From assembly GCF_041740695.1 (NCBI RefSeq), contig NZ_JBGSLK010000052.1, positions 1 through 64,000 of the forward strand: a DNA stretch of 64,000 nt, given 5' to 3'. The notes beneath the pieces were generated by a model, which had not been told where the DNA came from, did not search any database, and saw nothing but the letters and a program-made list of their open reading frames with translations. The DNA is from Haliscomenobacter sp041740695 (GTDB lineage Bacteria; Bacteroidota; Bacteroidia; Chitinophagales; Saprospiraceae). Below are positions 9,367 through 17,872 of this stretch, piece after piece (the stretch's first letter is position 1; the number at the start of each line of letters is the position of its first letter). Both the position numbers and the translations under genes were made by a program.

Positions 9367-11586
9367 ATGCGACAAGGCACTCTACACTTTTTCCTGTTCT
9401 TTGGCTTATTCCTTGGTTCAGCCAACCAATCCCTTGCCCAGCATTCAGTCGCCCGAAAATGGAATGAAGCGACTTTGCTGGCCATTCGCAACGATTTTGC
9501 GCGCCCTACAGTTCATGCGCGCAATCTTTTTCACACTTCCGTGGCCATGTACGATGCCTGGGCTGCCTACGACCCTTCGGTCCAAACCTTCTTTTTGGGT
9601 AAAAAACTGGGCACTTATACTTGCCCTTTTAATGGAGTTCCAACACCCTTGAACATCCAGACTGCAAGAGAAGAAGCCATTAGTTATGCTATGTATCGCC
9701 TACTGAATCATCGTTTTAAGGGATCGCCTGGTGCGAGCAAAAGTTTGCCTTACATCGATAGTTTGTTTGTAGCCTTAGGTTATGATGGCAGTTTTACCTC
9801 CACCAATTACAGTAATGGAACTGCTGCAGCACTGGGCAATTACATTGCCGAACAACTCATTGCCTTTGGCCTGCAGGATGGCTCTAATGAGCGCAATAGT
9901 TACGGCAATACTTTTTATAAACCGGTAAATTCACCTTTGTTGACCAAGCTGTTGGGCAACAACATGGAAAACCCCAACCGTTGGCAACCCCTTTCCCTGG
10001 ATGTATTTATCGACCAGTCCGGGAATGTCATTCCGATCAATACACCTTTGTTTTTATCACCGGAATGGGGGCGAGTGGTGCCTTTTTCCTTAAAAGGCCA
10101 GGACTTAAAAATTTTCACCCGTGACAACAACCAATATTGGGTGTACCACGACCCTGGAACTCCGCCCCAATTGAGCCCGGACGGAACTGGCACTAGTGAC
10201 GCTTATCAATGGAATTTTGATTTGGTCTCTTGTTGGTCAGCCCACCTTGACCCCACCGATGGGGTGCTTTGGGATGTTTCGCCAGCGGGTATTGGCAATA
10301 CAAGTACTTTGCCTAAAACCTTTGAAGAATACATGGCATTTTACAATATCGGCCAGGGAGGTGTGACCCAATCAGGGCACCAATTGAACCCCGCTACTGG
10401 AAAACCCTATGCGCCGCAAATGGTGCCGCGTGGGGATTACACCCGAGTATTGGCGGAGTTTTGGGCCGATGGTCCCAATTCGGAAACTCCTCCCGGTCAC
10501 TGGTTTTCCATCGCCAATTACGTAGCCGACCACCCAGCGCACCAACGTAAATTCAAAGGCCAGGGCGAAGAACTCACTTCTCTGGAATGGGATGTCAAAA
10601 CGTATTTTATCCTGGGTGGTGCCATGCACGATGCCGCCGTCACAGCCTGGGGCATCAAAGGTTGGTACGACTATGTGCGCCCAGTCAGCGCCATTCGGTA
10701 CATGGGCACCAAAGGGCAATCCAGTGACAATAAGCTCAGTCATTTTTCGGCGCAGGGAATGCAATTGGTACCTGGCTTGATTGAAACTGTACAACCTGCG
10801 GACACCCTCAGCTGGGCAAAAGGCGGTGATTTGGGCAAAGTCAAAGTGCGTGCCTGGCGTGGACCCAACTATATCTCTAACCCCGCAACGACTTATGCTG
10901 GAGTTGGCTGGATTTTGGCAGAAGGCTGGTGGCCTTACCAACGACCTACTTTTGTTTCACCTCCTTTTGCTGGCCTGATTTCCGGGCATTCCACTTTCTC
11001 CCGCACGGGAGCGGAAGTGCTCACGATGTTGACTGGTGACGCTTATTTTCCGGGGGGGATGGGTGAGTTTGTAGCCAAAAAGAACGAATACCTCAAATTT
11101 GAAGAAGGCCCCAGTATAGATGTCATCCTGCAATGGGCCACTTACCGGGACGCTTCCGATCAGTCGAGCTTGTCACGCATTTGGGGAGGCATTCACCCAC
11201 CCGCAGATGATATTCCTGGCCGGATAATTGGAGAAAAAATTGGCAAAGACGCTTTTGCCTTTGGGGAGCAATATTTCAGCAAAACCAGTACTCCAACGCG
11301 AGACGGTTTGTCTGATTTTCAAAATATGGCGGTCAAAGTTTATCCCAACCCAATTTCAAGCAGCACCAGCCAAATTAAACTGGAACTACCTACCACTCAT
11401 CCCGCCCTACAATTTGAGTTGATCAATCAGCAGGGGGCAAAACTCAGAACTTGGCAGATGAATGTGGATCAGTTTCAAGCGGGTTTTTCACTGCATGAAG
11501 GAGGTCGTTTAAGGCCGGGTGTGTACTATTTGCGCATTACTGGTGATGGGGAACAGCTAACGAAGAAGGTAGTGATTTTGGAGTAA
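9367..11586 (+). CDS. Vanadium-haloperoxidase/PAP2-type protein with T9SS sorting domain
   Basis: A 739-residue secreted protein. A signal peptide (to about residue 25, AQ) precedes an N-terminal all-helical region typical of bacterial vanadium-dependent haloperoxidase relatives (HSVARKWNEATLLAIR). The phosphate/vanadate pocket motifs follow: ISGHSTFSRTG and SRIWGGIHPPADD, the latter carrying the Arg and the apical His of the PAP2/haloperoxidase fold. The last ~80 residues (VKVYPNPIS... to KKVVILE) are a type A T9SS sorting domain, so the enzyme is probably exported to the surface or released. Haloperoxidase versus acid phosphatase activity cannot be decided from sequence alone. Its stop lies 1 bp from that of the convergent sulfatase, leaving no room for a terminator. 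Confidence 0.88.
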   Translation: MRQGTLHFFLFFGLFLGSANQSLAQHSVARKWNEATLLAIRNDFARPTVHARNLFHTSVAMYDAWAAYDPSVQTFFLGKKLGTYTCPFNGVPTPLNIQTAREEAISYAMYRLLNHRFKGSPGASKSLPYIDSLFVALGYDGSFTSTNYSNGTAAALGNYIAEQLIAFGLQDGSNERNSYGNTFYKPVNSPLLTKLLGNNMENPNRWQPLSLDVFIDQSGNVIPINTPLFLSPEWGRVVPFSLKGQDLKIFTRDNNQYWVYHDPGTPPQLSPDGTGTSDAYQWNFDLVSCWSAHLDPTDGVLWDVSPAGIGNTSTLPKTFEEYMAFYNIGQGGVTQSGHQLNPATGKPYAPQMVPRGDYTRVLAEFWADGPNSETPPGHWFSIANYVADHPAHQRKFKGQGEELTSLEWDVKTYFILGGAMHDAAVTAWGIKGWYDYVRPVSAIRYMGTKGQSSDNKLSHFSAQGMQLVPGLIETVQPADTLSWAKGGDLGKVKVRAWRGPNYISNPATTYAGVGWILAEGWWPYQRPTFVSPPFAGLISGHSTFSRTGAEVLTMLTGDAYFPGGMGEFVAKKNEYLKFEEGPSIDVILQWATYRDASDQSSLSRIWGGIHPPADDIPGRIIGEKIGKDAFAFGEQYFSKTSTPTRDGLSDFQNMAVKVYPNPISSSTSQIKLELPTTHPALQFELINQQGAKLRTWQMNVDQFQAGFSLHEGGRLRPGVYYLRITGDGEQLTKKVVILE

Positions 11587-11587
11587 A

Positions 11588-13171
11588 TTATTTTTTCACA
11601 AAACGAACAATCTGCTTTTGCTGCGCTCGCAATATTGCCAGGGAATAAACGCCAGCTGGCCAGCTGCTTATGTTCACTCGGGTGATGTTGTTCCCTTGAT
11701 ACAATATCTGTCCGTTAATGTTCCATATTTGATAGGAAGCATCTGGAGTTGTATTTTTGATGTTGAAATAGTCTGTAACGGGATTGGGATAAATCTCCAA
11801 AGGATCTGCTTTTACAAGGGGTTCTAGGGTAGCCGTAGTCAAACTGCAAAATCCACCTTTGCCCACCAGATTACTCATCTCGGCACACAATGTATTGTAA
11901 TTGCTTTGGGCAATGGCATCTAAGGGCTTTTCGAGTAGGTCATTCGTTTCGTAAGGATCGCTAGCCAAGTGGTAAAACGCTTGAGTGCCATTGTCCAAAT
12001 CCAGCAATTTGTACTCCACATTGCGCATGGCTTTGCCGTCGGCAGCCACGCTGGGCGTGCGGAACACTTCTGTAAAAATCCAGCTGCGGATGCTGCTGCT
12101 TTGATTTTTGAGAATCGGGACGATACTTTTGCTATCCACGGGTTTATTGCTCGGAATTTGAGCAGCCCAGTTGTTGTGCCCTAGCAGTTCGAGGATGGTA
12201 GCAAACAAATCCTGGGTGCTGACCAATGCGTCACTGACTCGCCCCGGGTTGTTGACCGAGGGCCCGGCGATGATGAAAGGTACACTCACTCCACCTTGTG
12301 CAATGCTGCCCTTATTGCCACCCGAGCGTTGGGCGACGGTAGGATCGTCGCCATTGTCACCAATAAAAATGATGTCGGTGTTGTCCCATAGATTGAGCTT
12401 TTGCAGGCTATCAAAAAGGCGACCAATCTCGTGATCCAAGGCTTCCACCGCAGCTTTAAAATAGGATTCAGGGTTAGCTGCAATATGCGCGGCAGTTCCG
12501 CTCAAATTGCTGGATGAGTGTAAATTATTTGGAGGCAAATGGTGTGGCGTGTGGGGCGCATTGTAGGCCAGCCACAAGAAAAAGGGTTTATTGCCCTGGT
12601 TTTTTACCCAGGTAATGGCATTATTGGTGGTTTCCGTGGTGGCATAAGTAGTTACATTGCTGGCAACACCATTTTTTACCTTGGTCCAATTGGTGTAACT
12701 GGTTACTCCCCCGGCCAAATTGCCTTCGTAGTGATCATACCCCATTTTATTGGGCAATAAATAATTGGCGGGCACCGGATTTTGTAAGTGCCATTTGCCA
12801 ACGTTGGCTTTGGCGTAGCCTCCGGGAGCATATTTGTTCAACAGTTTAGGGATGGTGATTTCGGAGGTGTCCAATACGGGTGAACTACCACCCACTGCAG
12901 TACCTACTCCAGTCCGAAAACTGTACCGCCCGGTTAAAATTCCAGCCCGAGTAGGGGAGCAGAGGGGATTTGACCAGGCATTGCGAAAACGTACACCCCG
13001 TGCCAGCAGCCGACGGATATTGGGCATTTTGGCTGTATCAACATGGTTTTCATAAAACCCACAATAATCACTGCCCAGGTCATCAGCAATGATTAGGATG
13101 ACGTTGCGTTGAGCGAAAAGGGAAATTGTGGTGCACAACAAACAAAGCAGGAACAGTATTTTAGCAGTCAC
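11588..13171 (-). CDS. Secreted type I sulfatase with T9SS sorting domain
   Basis: A 527-residue sulfatase that hydrolyses sulfate esters with a formylglycine nucleophile. After a signal peptide (MTAKILFLLCLLC..., cleaved near LFAQ) come the metal aspartates D30-D31 (IIADDLG) and the sulfatase signature CSPTRAGILTGR with Cys71, the residue converted to formylglycine. GKWHL and DNGDDP supply further active-site residues. The tail from about residue 440 (LEIYPNPVTDYFNIKN... VRFVKK) is a type A T9SS sorting domain. The start is GTG. Maturation would need a sulfatase-maturating enzyme, and none is in the window. The substrate (a sulfated polysaccharide is likely in aquatic Bacteroidota) is inferred. 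Confidence 0.93.
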   Translation of the reverse strand: MTAKILFLLCLLCTTISLFAQRNVILIIADDLGSDYCGFYENHVDTAKMPNIRRLLARGVRFRNAWSNPLCSPTRAGILTGRYSFRTGVGTAVGGSSPVLDTSEITIPKLLNKYAPGGYAKANVGKWHLQNPVPANYLLPNKMGYDHYEGNLAGGVTSYTNWTKVKNGVASNVTTYATTETTNNAITWVKNQGNKPFFLWLAYNAPHTPHHLPPNNLHSSSNLSGTAAHIAANPESYFKAAVEALDHEIGRLFDSLQKLNLWDNTDIIFIGDNGDDPTVAQRSGGNKGSIAQGGVSVPFIIAGPSVNNPGRVSDALVSTQDLFATILELLGHNNWAAQIPSNKPVDSKSIVPILKNQSSSIRSWIFTEVFRTPSVAADGKAMRNVEYKLLDLDNGTQAFYHLASDPYETNDLLEKPLDAIAQSNYNTLCAEMSNLVGKGGFCSLTTATLEPLVKADPLEIYPNPVTDYFNIKNTTPDASYQIWNINGQILYQGNNITRVNISSWPAGVYSLAILRAQQKQIVRFVKK

Positions 13172-13276
13172 GGATACAGGTTTTAGCGTGTGTTAGAAAT
13201 TAAGGTCTAGATCCATAAGCCACTTAGAACTGTTTTGTACTGCTTTTTCAGGTTTGTTTTTGGGGATGCTGTTTAA

Positions 13277-14584
13277 TTAGGGCAATTTAGCGAAATCTAT
13301 CACCGGTTTTTTCGCAGCGAATGGCCGCGTAAACTGCTGATCCAGCCCCACAAAATCGCTAAAAAACCCACAGTTTTTCAAAAAAAACTGCCCTTGACTC
13401 AGCCCTCCGGCGTAGTCTTTGCGGAAGTTTTTCCGCGCGGTTTGATCACCGGTGAATTTCATCCGGTTTAGCTCCGTCCATTGGCCATTTGCATCCAGCA
13501 CCCATTGATTGCCGTACAAGGCCATGCGGGTGGTGTTGCCCGTTTCAGGGACAAAGTTTTCCAAAAAGGAATGGAGGCGTTTGAGATAAGTAGAAGTTTT
13601 GGGCCGTTTGAAACTCGCGATCAGGCGCCATTGGTTTTCTTCAGGTGCAAAGAAATAGGCGGTGTATTGTGTGTAGTTTTGCTCGATGGGTTTGCCCTGG
13701 AGCAAAAATTGATAAGTATTGCCTGCTTTCCAGGTGTATTTCAAATAACTCTGGCCACCCGCGCCTTCGTTGCCAAATTCACCAGTATAAACACCTTCTC
13801 CCTTTCGAGCCATGATGATTTTTTGATCGGCGGGAATGGAATTGGGATTGTCGGTTTGAAATGGGCTCCAGACGGAGAACAACACCCGACGTTCTTGAGT
13901 CGAATTGACCTGGAAGCCAAAATAACCTTCGGCAAAACCATTGGCCATAAAGTAAGAACCAATCACATCGTTGCCAGTGGGCACGGTGATTTCGCTGTAA
14001 AACCACTCGATCTTGTCCATTCCATCGGTGTTGTAATTCAGGTGTACCGATGGGCCCCGGCGGCCCCAGTAAAAATAGTTGTCCTGGTTGTTCTGTACAA
14101 AACTGAGCTCGGGGGTGAGGGCCGTGCCGCTGATGGCTACATTGGATAGGGAGCCAAAGCTCGCTCCGGTTTTGCTTACTCCCTGGATTTCTATGACCAC
14201 ATATCCAGCTTTTGCAATACTCCATTCGCCGGCAAAAAATTCTTTCTCACCAGCCCCATCGGCACTGATGGTTTTACTTTTGCCCAAAAGGCTGACTTTG
14301 ATTTTGCTCTGGCTGTTTTGAGCGTTGAGTAGGAGGGACAACTTGAGTTTGCCAGCTTGGGTGAAGCGGACATAAACAGTGCAGATAGTCGCTGGGCTCG
14401 TCCAATCTTCCAGGCCAGTTTTGCTGATTTTACCTCCGTTGCTCACCCAGGCATTGCCACCGATGGGGATGATTTGTCGATTGGCATCATGGGTTTGGGG
14501 GATGGGTTCTGGAGCTTCGGAGCTTATTTGGGAGGTAGTACAACTCAAGAAAAAACAGAGGCAAAAGAAGAAGTATTGGAACAT
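13277..14584 (-). CDS. DUF3472 lipoprotein with N-terminal DUF5077-like domain
   Basis: About 435 residues with a short hydrophobic leader ending in FFLSC, so a lipoprotein. An N-terminal beta-sandwich of the DUF5077 type (NAWVSNGGKISKTG to about residue 150) is followed by the DUF3472 region, recognisable from WGRRGPSVHLNY, WFYSEITVP and FGFQVNS. Proteins with this pair of domains are widespread in polysaccharide-degrading bacteria and have no firmly established activity. I chose the ATG at 14584 (MFQYFFF) because it starts directly on the lipoprotein signal; an upstream in-frame ATG at 14608 would add eight residues. It lies upstream of, and on the same strand as, the sulfatase. Confidence 0.75.
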   Translation of the reverse strand: MFQYFFFCLCFFLSCTTSQISSEAPEPIPQTHDANRQIIPIGGNAWVSNGGKISKTGLEDWTSPATICTVYVRFTQAGKLKLSLLLNAQNSQSKIKVSLLGKSKTISADGAGEKEFFAGEWSIAKAGYVVIEIQGVSKTGASFGSLSNVAISGTALTPELSFVQNNQDNYFYWGRRGPSVHLNYNTDGMDKIEWFYSEITVPTGNDVIGSYFMANGFAEGYFGFQVNSTQERRVLFSVWSPFQTDNPNSIPADQKIIMARKGEGVYTGEFGNEGAGGQSYLKYTWKAGNTYQFLLQGKPIEQNYTQYTAYFFAPEENQWRLIASFKRPKTSTYLKRLHSFLENFVPETGNTTRMALYGNQWVLDANGQWTELNRMKFTGDQTARKNFRKDYAGGLSQGQFFLKNCGFFSDFVGLDQQFTRPFAAKKPVIDFAKLP

Positions 14585-14680
14585 GGTCAAATGTTTGGTA
14601 GGCACCATCGCTTTTGGTATTTGGTTAACGCTTGATCAAAGTTAAACTATTGCTTCAAATGCGGATACAAGTTGTAAAAA

Positions 14681-15502
14681 TCAATTCCGTTTCATCCATT
14701 TAAACGCTCGGCCTACAGCGGGGTGCAATATCGTCCCATGATTTTCCTCGGGTAAAAATTCAAAAAGTAAGTTGGGAAGCTTTTGGCTTTTTTGGAGCAA
14801 TTTTGCCAAGTCGCGGGCATCGTTTTCCATTCTCCTCCCTTCTTTGCCCACTGCTATGTATACTTTGGTGCCAGGATTGGGTTGATTGAGTGGTAGCTTT
14901 AACAAGGATTCATTGTCCCACCACAAACTTGGACTCATGATGATGTATTTATTGAATAATTGTGGCTTCTTTAGCAAGAATTCCGCGGCCATTAACCCAG
15001 CCAGGGATTGCCCAATCAAAGTTTTTTCAGCATTGGTCTTGTATTGCTGATCGATATAGGGCTGCAATTCTTTTTCTACAAAGTCAATAAAATGTGCCGA
15101 ACCACCTGCATTGTGGTAGGCGCTTTGATACGTCGCCAACTCGGCTGGAAACTTGAAACCAGGCGCAGCCGGGTAAGTAAAATCCCGCTTGCGATCGGTA
15201 TTGGCAATGCCCACTAAAATGGAGGGTGATAAATGTTCAACCCAGGGAAAACTGGCAAATTGCAACAAGCCAGCGATGTGGATAAAATCTTCGTCTGCAC
15301 CGCCATCAAGTAGGTAAATCACTGGATAAGTGTATGCGGAATCTGGCGAATAACCACTGGGTAAATAGATGTTTAACACTCTTTTCTCACTCAGGATTTT
15401 GGAATACAGCGTATCTACATGCCCGAGCATGAATGCTGCTTTTTGAGCAATGGCTTTGCTCAAAACAAACAGTGAAAACAGAATAACCAGTAGATATTTC
15501 AT
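14681..15502 (-). CDS. Secreted esterase of the Fes/IroE-like alpha/beta-hydrolase family
   Basis: A 273-residue exported hydrolase. The signal peptide ends at about residue 19 (KAIAQ). The fold markers are NIYLPSGYS and VIYLLDGG (first strands), the nucleophile elbow GQSLAG with the catalytic Ser, and a late Glu/His region ending ENHGTILHP that supplies the catalytic His. This is the putative-esterase (PF00756-type) architecture shared with enterobactin esterases and feruloyl esterases; which ester it cuts is unknown. It starts 6 bp after the deoxynucleoside kinase stop and is probably cotranscribed with it, although the functions look unrelated. Confidence 0.85.
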   Translation of the reverse strand: MKYLLVILFSLFVLSKAIAQKAAFMLGHVDTLYSKILSEKRVLNIYLPSGYSPDSAYTYPVIYLLDGGADEDFIHIAGLLQFASFPWVEHLSPSILVGIANTDRKRDFTYPAAPGFKFPAELATYQSAYHNAGGSAHFIDFVEKELQPYIDQQYKTNAEKTLIGQSLAGLMAAEFLLKKPQLFNKYIIMSPSLWWDNESLLKLPLNQPNPGTKVYIAVGKEGRRMENDARDLAKLLQKSQKLPNLLFEFLPEENHGTILHPAVGRAFKWMKRN

Positions 15503-15508
15503 GTGATT

Positions 15509-16153
15509 TTAAAACAACCCGTGCAACTCGCCCTGCACCATATCGACTACCTTGGACAGGTCATCCTGGCTGCGGGCAAAATCGATGTCATCGGCATTGA
15601 TGATCAGCAGTCGACCACTGCTGTAGGTATCGATCCAACTTTCGTACTTTTCGTTGAGGCGGCGTAGGTAGTCCAAACTAATGCTGCCCTCGTAATCACG
15701 GCCGCGCATCTGGATGTGGTCCACCAGTGTTGGGATGCTGGCACGCAGGTAAATGAGCAGGTCGGGTGGCTGGATTTGGGAAGACATGGTTTCGAACAAA
15801 TCCAGGTAATTATGGTAGTCTCGCCCAGTCATCAAACCCATGTCATAAAGGTTGCGGGCAAAAATGTAGGCATCTTCGTAAATGGTCCGATCCTGAATCA
15901 CGGTTTTTTCTCCACTCAAGATAGACAAAATCTGCTGGTACCTGCTGTTCAAAAAGTAAATCTGCAGGTTAAAAGACCAACGGTTCATGTCGTTGTAAAA
16001 ATCAACGAGGTAGGGGTTGTCGTCGGCGGATTCGTAGTGGATGTCCCAGTTGAAACTCTTGCCCAATTGGGTGCAAAGGGTCGTTTTTCCGGCGCCAATA
16101 TTTCCGGCAATGGCCACGTGTTTGATTTTGGAGACTTGGTCTTGCTGATTCAT
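15509..16153 (-). CDS. Deoxynucleoside kinase
   Basis: A 214-residue cytosolic kinase of the deoxyadenosine/deoxyguanosine kinase family, which phosphorylates deoxynucleosides in the salvage pathway. It has the P-loop GNIGAGKT (residues 17-24), the substrate-site stretch ESADDNPYLVDFY, the QDRTIYED segment equivalent to the ERS/DRS catalytic motif, and the lid-like arginine region MRGRDYE. Length is normal for the family. Preference among dA, dG and dC cannot be read with confidence. It is divergent from gatC, with a family 1 repeat in the shared gap. Confidence 0.9.
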   Translation of the reverse strand: MNQQDQVSKIKHVAIAGNIGAGKTTLCTQLGKSFNWDIHYESADDNPYLVDFYNDMNRWSFNLQIYFLNSRYQQILSILSGEKTVIQDRTIYEDAYIFARNLYDMGLMTGRDYHNYLDLFETMSSQIQPPDLLIYLRASIPTLVDHIQMRGRDYEGSISLDYLRRLNEKYESWIDTYSSGRLLIINADDIDFARSQDDLSKVVDMVQGELHGLF

Positions 16154-16190
16154 ACTTTGTTCTAAACTAACTTATGCGGTACTACGCTTT

Positions 16191-16311
16191 GTAGTGGGGC
16201 AAAAATAAGTGATCATTTTTCCTGAGCCAGAGGATTAGATAAAACAATTGAAATGGAACGTTTACTTATCTAATCCCCTGGCAAAATGATCACTTATTTT
16301 TTTATCGCCCC
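16191..16311 (-). repeat. Family 1 double-hairpin repeat, copy A
   Basis: A 121-bp element, reverse orientation: it begins GTAGTGGGGC and ends ATCGCCCC. The outer stem is AAGTGATCATTTT with its complement. The inner stem is GCCAGGGGATTAGATAA with its complement, carrying one G-T wobble in forward reading. The terminal sequences match copies B, C, E and F, while stem arms differ and stay paired. It occupies the divergent gap between the deoxynucleoside kinase and gatC. Confidence 0.9.
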
Positions 16312-16397
16312 TTTGTGACGCGGCTAAAATACGTTTTTTGTTGAGCAGCACGAATTATCCTTTGAGAAGTTTAGAAAATTAATGAAAGGATTAAGTG

Positions 16398-16405
16398 TAT
16401 TTTTG
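16398..16405 (+). promoter_or_regulatory. Candidate -7 box for gatC
   Basis: TATTTTTG fits the Bacteroidota TAnnTTTG box and lies 41 bp before the gatC ATG. No well-spaced -33 TTG is seen, so support is only moderate. Confidence 0.4.
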
Positions 16406-16446
16406 CCGCTGTCGAACAAAATCGCCTACTTATCTAAGAATTTATT

Positions 16447-16737
16447 ATGACAATCACTGGAACTTTAATTTCGAGACTGGAACATTTGGCCCGTTTAGAA
16501 CTTTCTGATGCCGAACGCCAATCCTTGCAAAAGGACCTTAGTAATATTTTGACTATGGTGGAAAAGCTTCAGGAATTAGATACCACTGATGTAGAACCAT
16601 TGGTGTACCTAAACGAGGATGTAAACGTCTGGCGTGAAGATCAAGTGCAAAACCAGGTAGAACGGGAAAAAGCCTTGTCCAATGCGCCCCAACAAGACGG
16701 GACTTTCTTTATGGTGCCAAAGGTGATAGATCTTTAA
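16447..16737 (+). CDS. gatC: Asp/Glu-tRNA amidotransferase subunit C
   Basis: A 96-residue small subunit of the GatCAB amidotransferase, which converts misacylated Glu-tRNA(Gln) or Asp-tRNA(Asn) to the amidated form. Recognisable from the N-terminal helix LISRLEHLARLELSD, the central NILTMVEKLQELDTTDVEPLVY in two parts, and the terminal PKVIDL with 'LSNAPQQDGTFFMVP' preceding it. Length is normal. gatA and gatB are not adjacent, which is common when the three subunits are scattered. The ABC ATPase gene follows after 35 bp and is probably cotranscribed. Confidence 0.93.
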   Translation: MTITGTLISRLEHLARLELSDAERQSLQKDLSNILTMVEKLQELDTTDVEPLVYLNEDVNVWREDQVQNQVEREKALSNAPQQDGTFFMVPKVIDL

Positions 16738-16772
16738 GGTGCAATTTGCACAGACAACACAAATCTTTGTAC

Positions 16773-17498
16773 ATGGAACCGATCATTTCTTTTCGCGAGC
16801 TCAAGAAGACTTACATCATGGGAGATACCCGGGTGAATGCCCTTCAGTCGGTGAGTTTGAACATTTATAAAAATGAGTATGTCGCACTGATGGGGCCGTC
16901 TGGTTCAGGAAAGTCAACATTGATGAATGTGCTGGGCTGTTTGGATACACCCTCAGATGGGGCCTACTTCCTCAATAACATTAATGTAAGTTCCATGACT
17001 GATGCGGAACTGGCAGAGGTGCGCAACAAAGAAATTGGTTTCGTTTTCCAAACGTTCAACTTGTTACCCCGGCTTTCGGCCCTTGAAAATGTGGCCTTAC
17101 CCCTGGTCTATGCAGGCATCAACAAAAGCACCCGCCTGGAAAAAGCCCGTGCCATGTTGGAAGCAGTGGGCCTTGGCGACCGGATGGATCATAATCCTAA
17201 CGAACTTTCAGGTGGTCAACGGCAACGGGTGGCGATTGCCCGCGCCCTGGTCAACGATCCTTCGATCATTCTGGCTGACGAACCTACGGGTAACCTCGAC
17301 TCAGTCACCTCCTATGAAATCATGGTCTTGTTCGAACAAATTCACAAAGCAGGCAATACCATCATTTTGGTCACCCACGAACCCGATATTGCAGATCACG
17401 CCCACCGGATCGTGCGCATGCGGGATGGACTGATTGAAAGAGACTATAAAAATGAAAACATTACAACGGCGGAAGCCCTGGGAACGGGTTCAAAATAA
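16773..17498 (+). CDS. LolD/MacB-type ABC transporter ATP-binding protein
   Basis: A 241-residue ABC ATPase of the LolD/MacB/FtsE class. It has Walker A GPSGSGKST (41-49), the Q-loop FVFQTFNLLPR, the signature LSGGQRQRVAIARAL, Walker B IILADEPTGNLD and the H-loop VTHEPD. The FQTFNLLPRLSALENV stretch is typical of lipoprotein-release or macrolide-type exporters. ATG 16773 is chosen over a TTG at 16746. No permease gene follows. The last codons (Thr-Gly-Ser-Lys-stop) lie inside a family 2 repeat starting at 17481, so the C-terminus appears to have been re-made by the repeat. Confidence 0.9.
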   Translation: MEPIISFRELKKTYIMGDTRVNALQSVSLNIYKNEYVALMGPSGSGKSTLMNVLGCLDTPSDGAYFLNNINVSSMTDAELAEVRNKEIGFVFQTFNLLPRLSALENVALPLVYAGINKSTRLEKARAMLEAVGLGDRMDHNPNELSGGQRQRVAIARALVNDPSIILADEPTGNLDSVTSYEIMVLFEQIHKAGNTIILVTHEPDIADHAHRIVRMRDGLIERDYKNENITTAEALGTGSK

Positions 17499-17550
17499 AG
17501 CAACAATTTGACTGGACTCTTTTTTATTACTTTATTTTAAAACCGTTCCT
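17481..17550. repeat. Family 2 palindrome, short copy lacking the core
   Basis: 70 bp sharing GGAACGGNTTCANAATAAAG and the AACAATTTGACTGGACTC segment with the full element at 41140-41297 (there in reverse complement), and closing with AAACCGTTCCT. The central ~60-bp region with the CATAG/CTATG palindrome is missing. Its left end codes for the C-terminus and stop codon of the ABC ATPase. Confidence 0.75.
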
Positions 17551-17564
17551 TTAGCAAAATAAGG

Positions 17565-17588
17565 GGGTTCGCTACTGCGAACCCTTTT
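17565..17588 (+). terminator. Intrinsic terminator after the gatC-ABC operon
   Basis: Perfect 8-bp stem GGGTTCGC/GCGAACCC with a 4-nt loop, followed by TTTT. It lies 67 bp past the stop of the ABC ATPase. Confidence 0.75.
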
Positions 17589-17872
17589 CTATAGACATCT
17601 TAACGACAAGTTTTTTAAAAATCCCTTCCCGTTTAAAAAATATACTTTATTTTTGTTTGTGTGCGGGTCCCCTCACGTACCATTCTAGCCGTTTTTGCGT
17701 TACTTAAAAAAAAATGACATCTATTCTATCCATTCAGGTCTGCATTCCAGCCTTAGCATTCCTGTGAACATATGATTGGTAAATTGCACCTATCCCGGGG
17801 TGTCGTTTATTGGAACACTGGCACTTCAGAGACCGTTGTCTTTGGAGTTGGGGGGCAACTAAAAAAGCAATC
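17589..17872. other. Intergenic stretch ahead of the giant surface protein
   Basis: AT-rich in its first third. TATTTTTG around 17650 fits the -7 consensus and could be the promoter of the 17873 gene, giving a leader of about 210 nt. The reading frame stays open upstream of 17873 for 21 codons, but that stretch has no signal-peptide character. No repeat or RNA gene was recognised. Confidence 0.4.

Noticed and set aside
9367..13171. A polysaccharide utilisation locus around the sulfatase
   Set aside because: No SusC/SusD pair, glycoside hydrolase or hybrid regulator is present in the window.
16191..16311. Family 1 as a conventional insertion sequence or a MITE with target-site duplication
   Set aside because: No ORF inside and no consistent direct duplication flanks the copies (the junctions differ at 16191, 23534, 34773, 57529 and 59173). 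Left as a palindromic repeat of unknown mobility.
17481..17498. Frameshift or truncation of the ABC ATPase
   Set aside because: All catalytic motifs and normal length are present; only the last few codons are repeat-derived.
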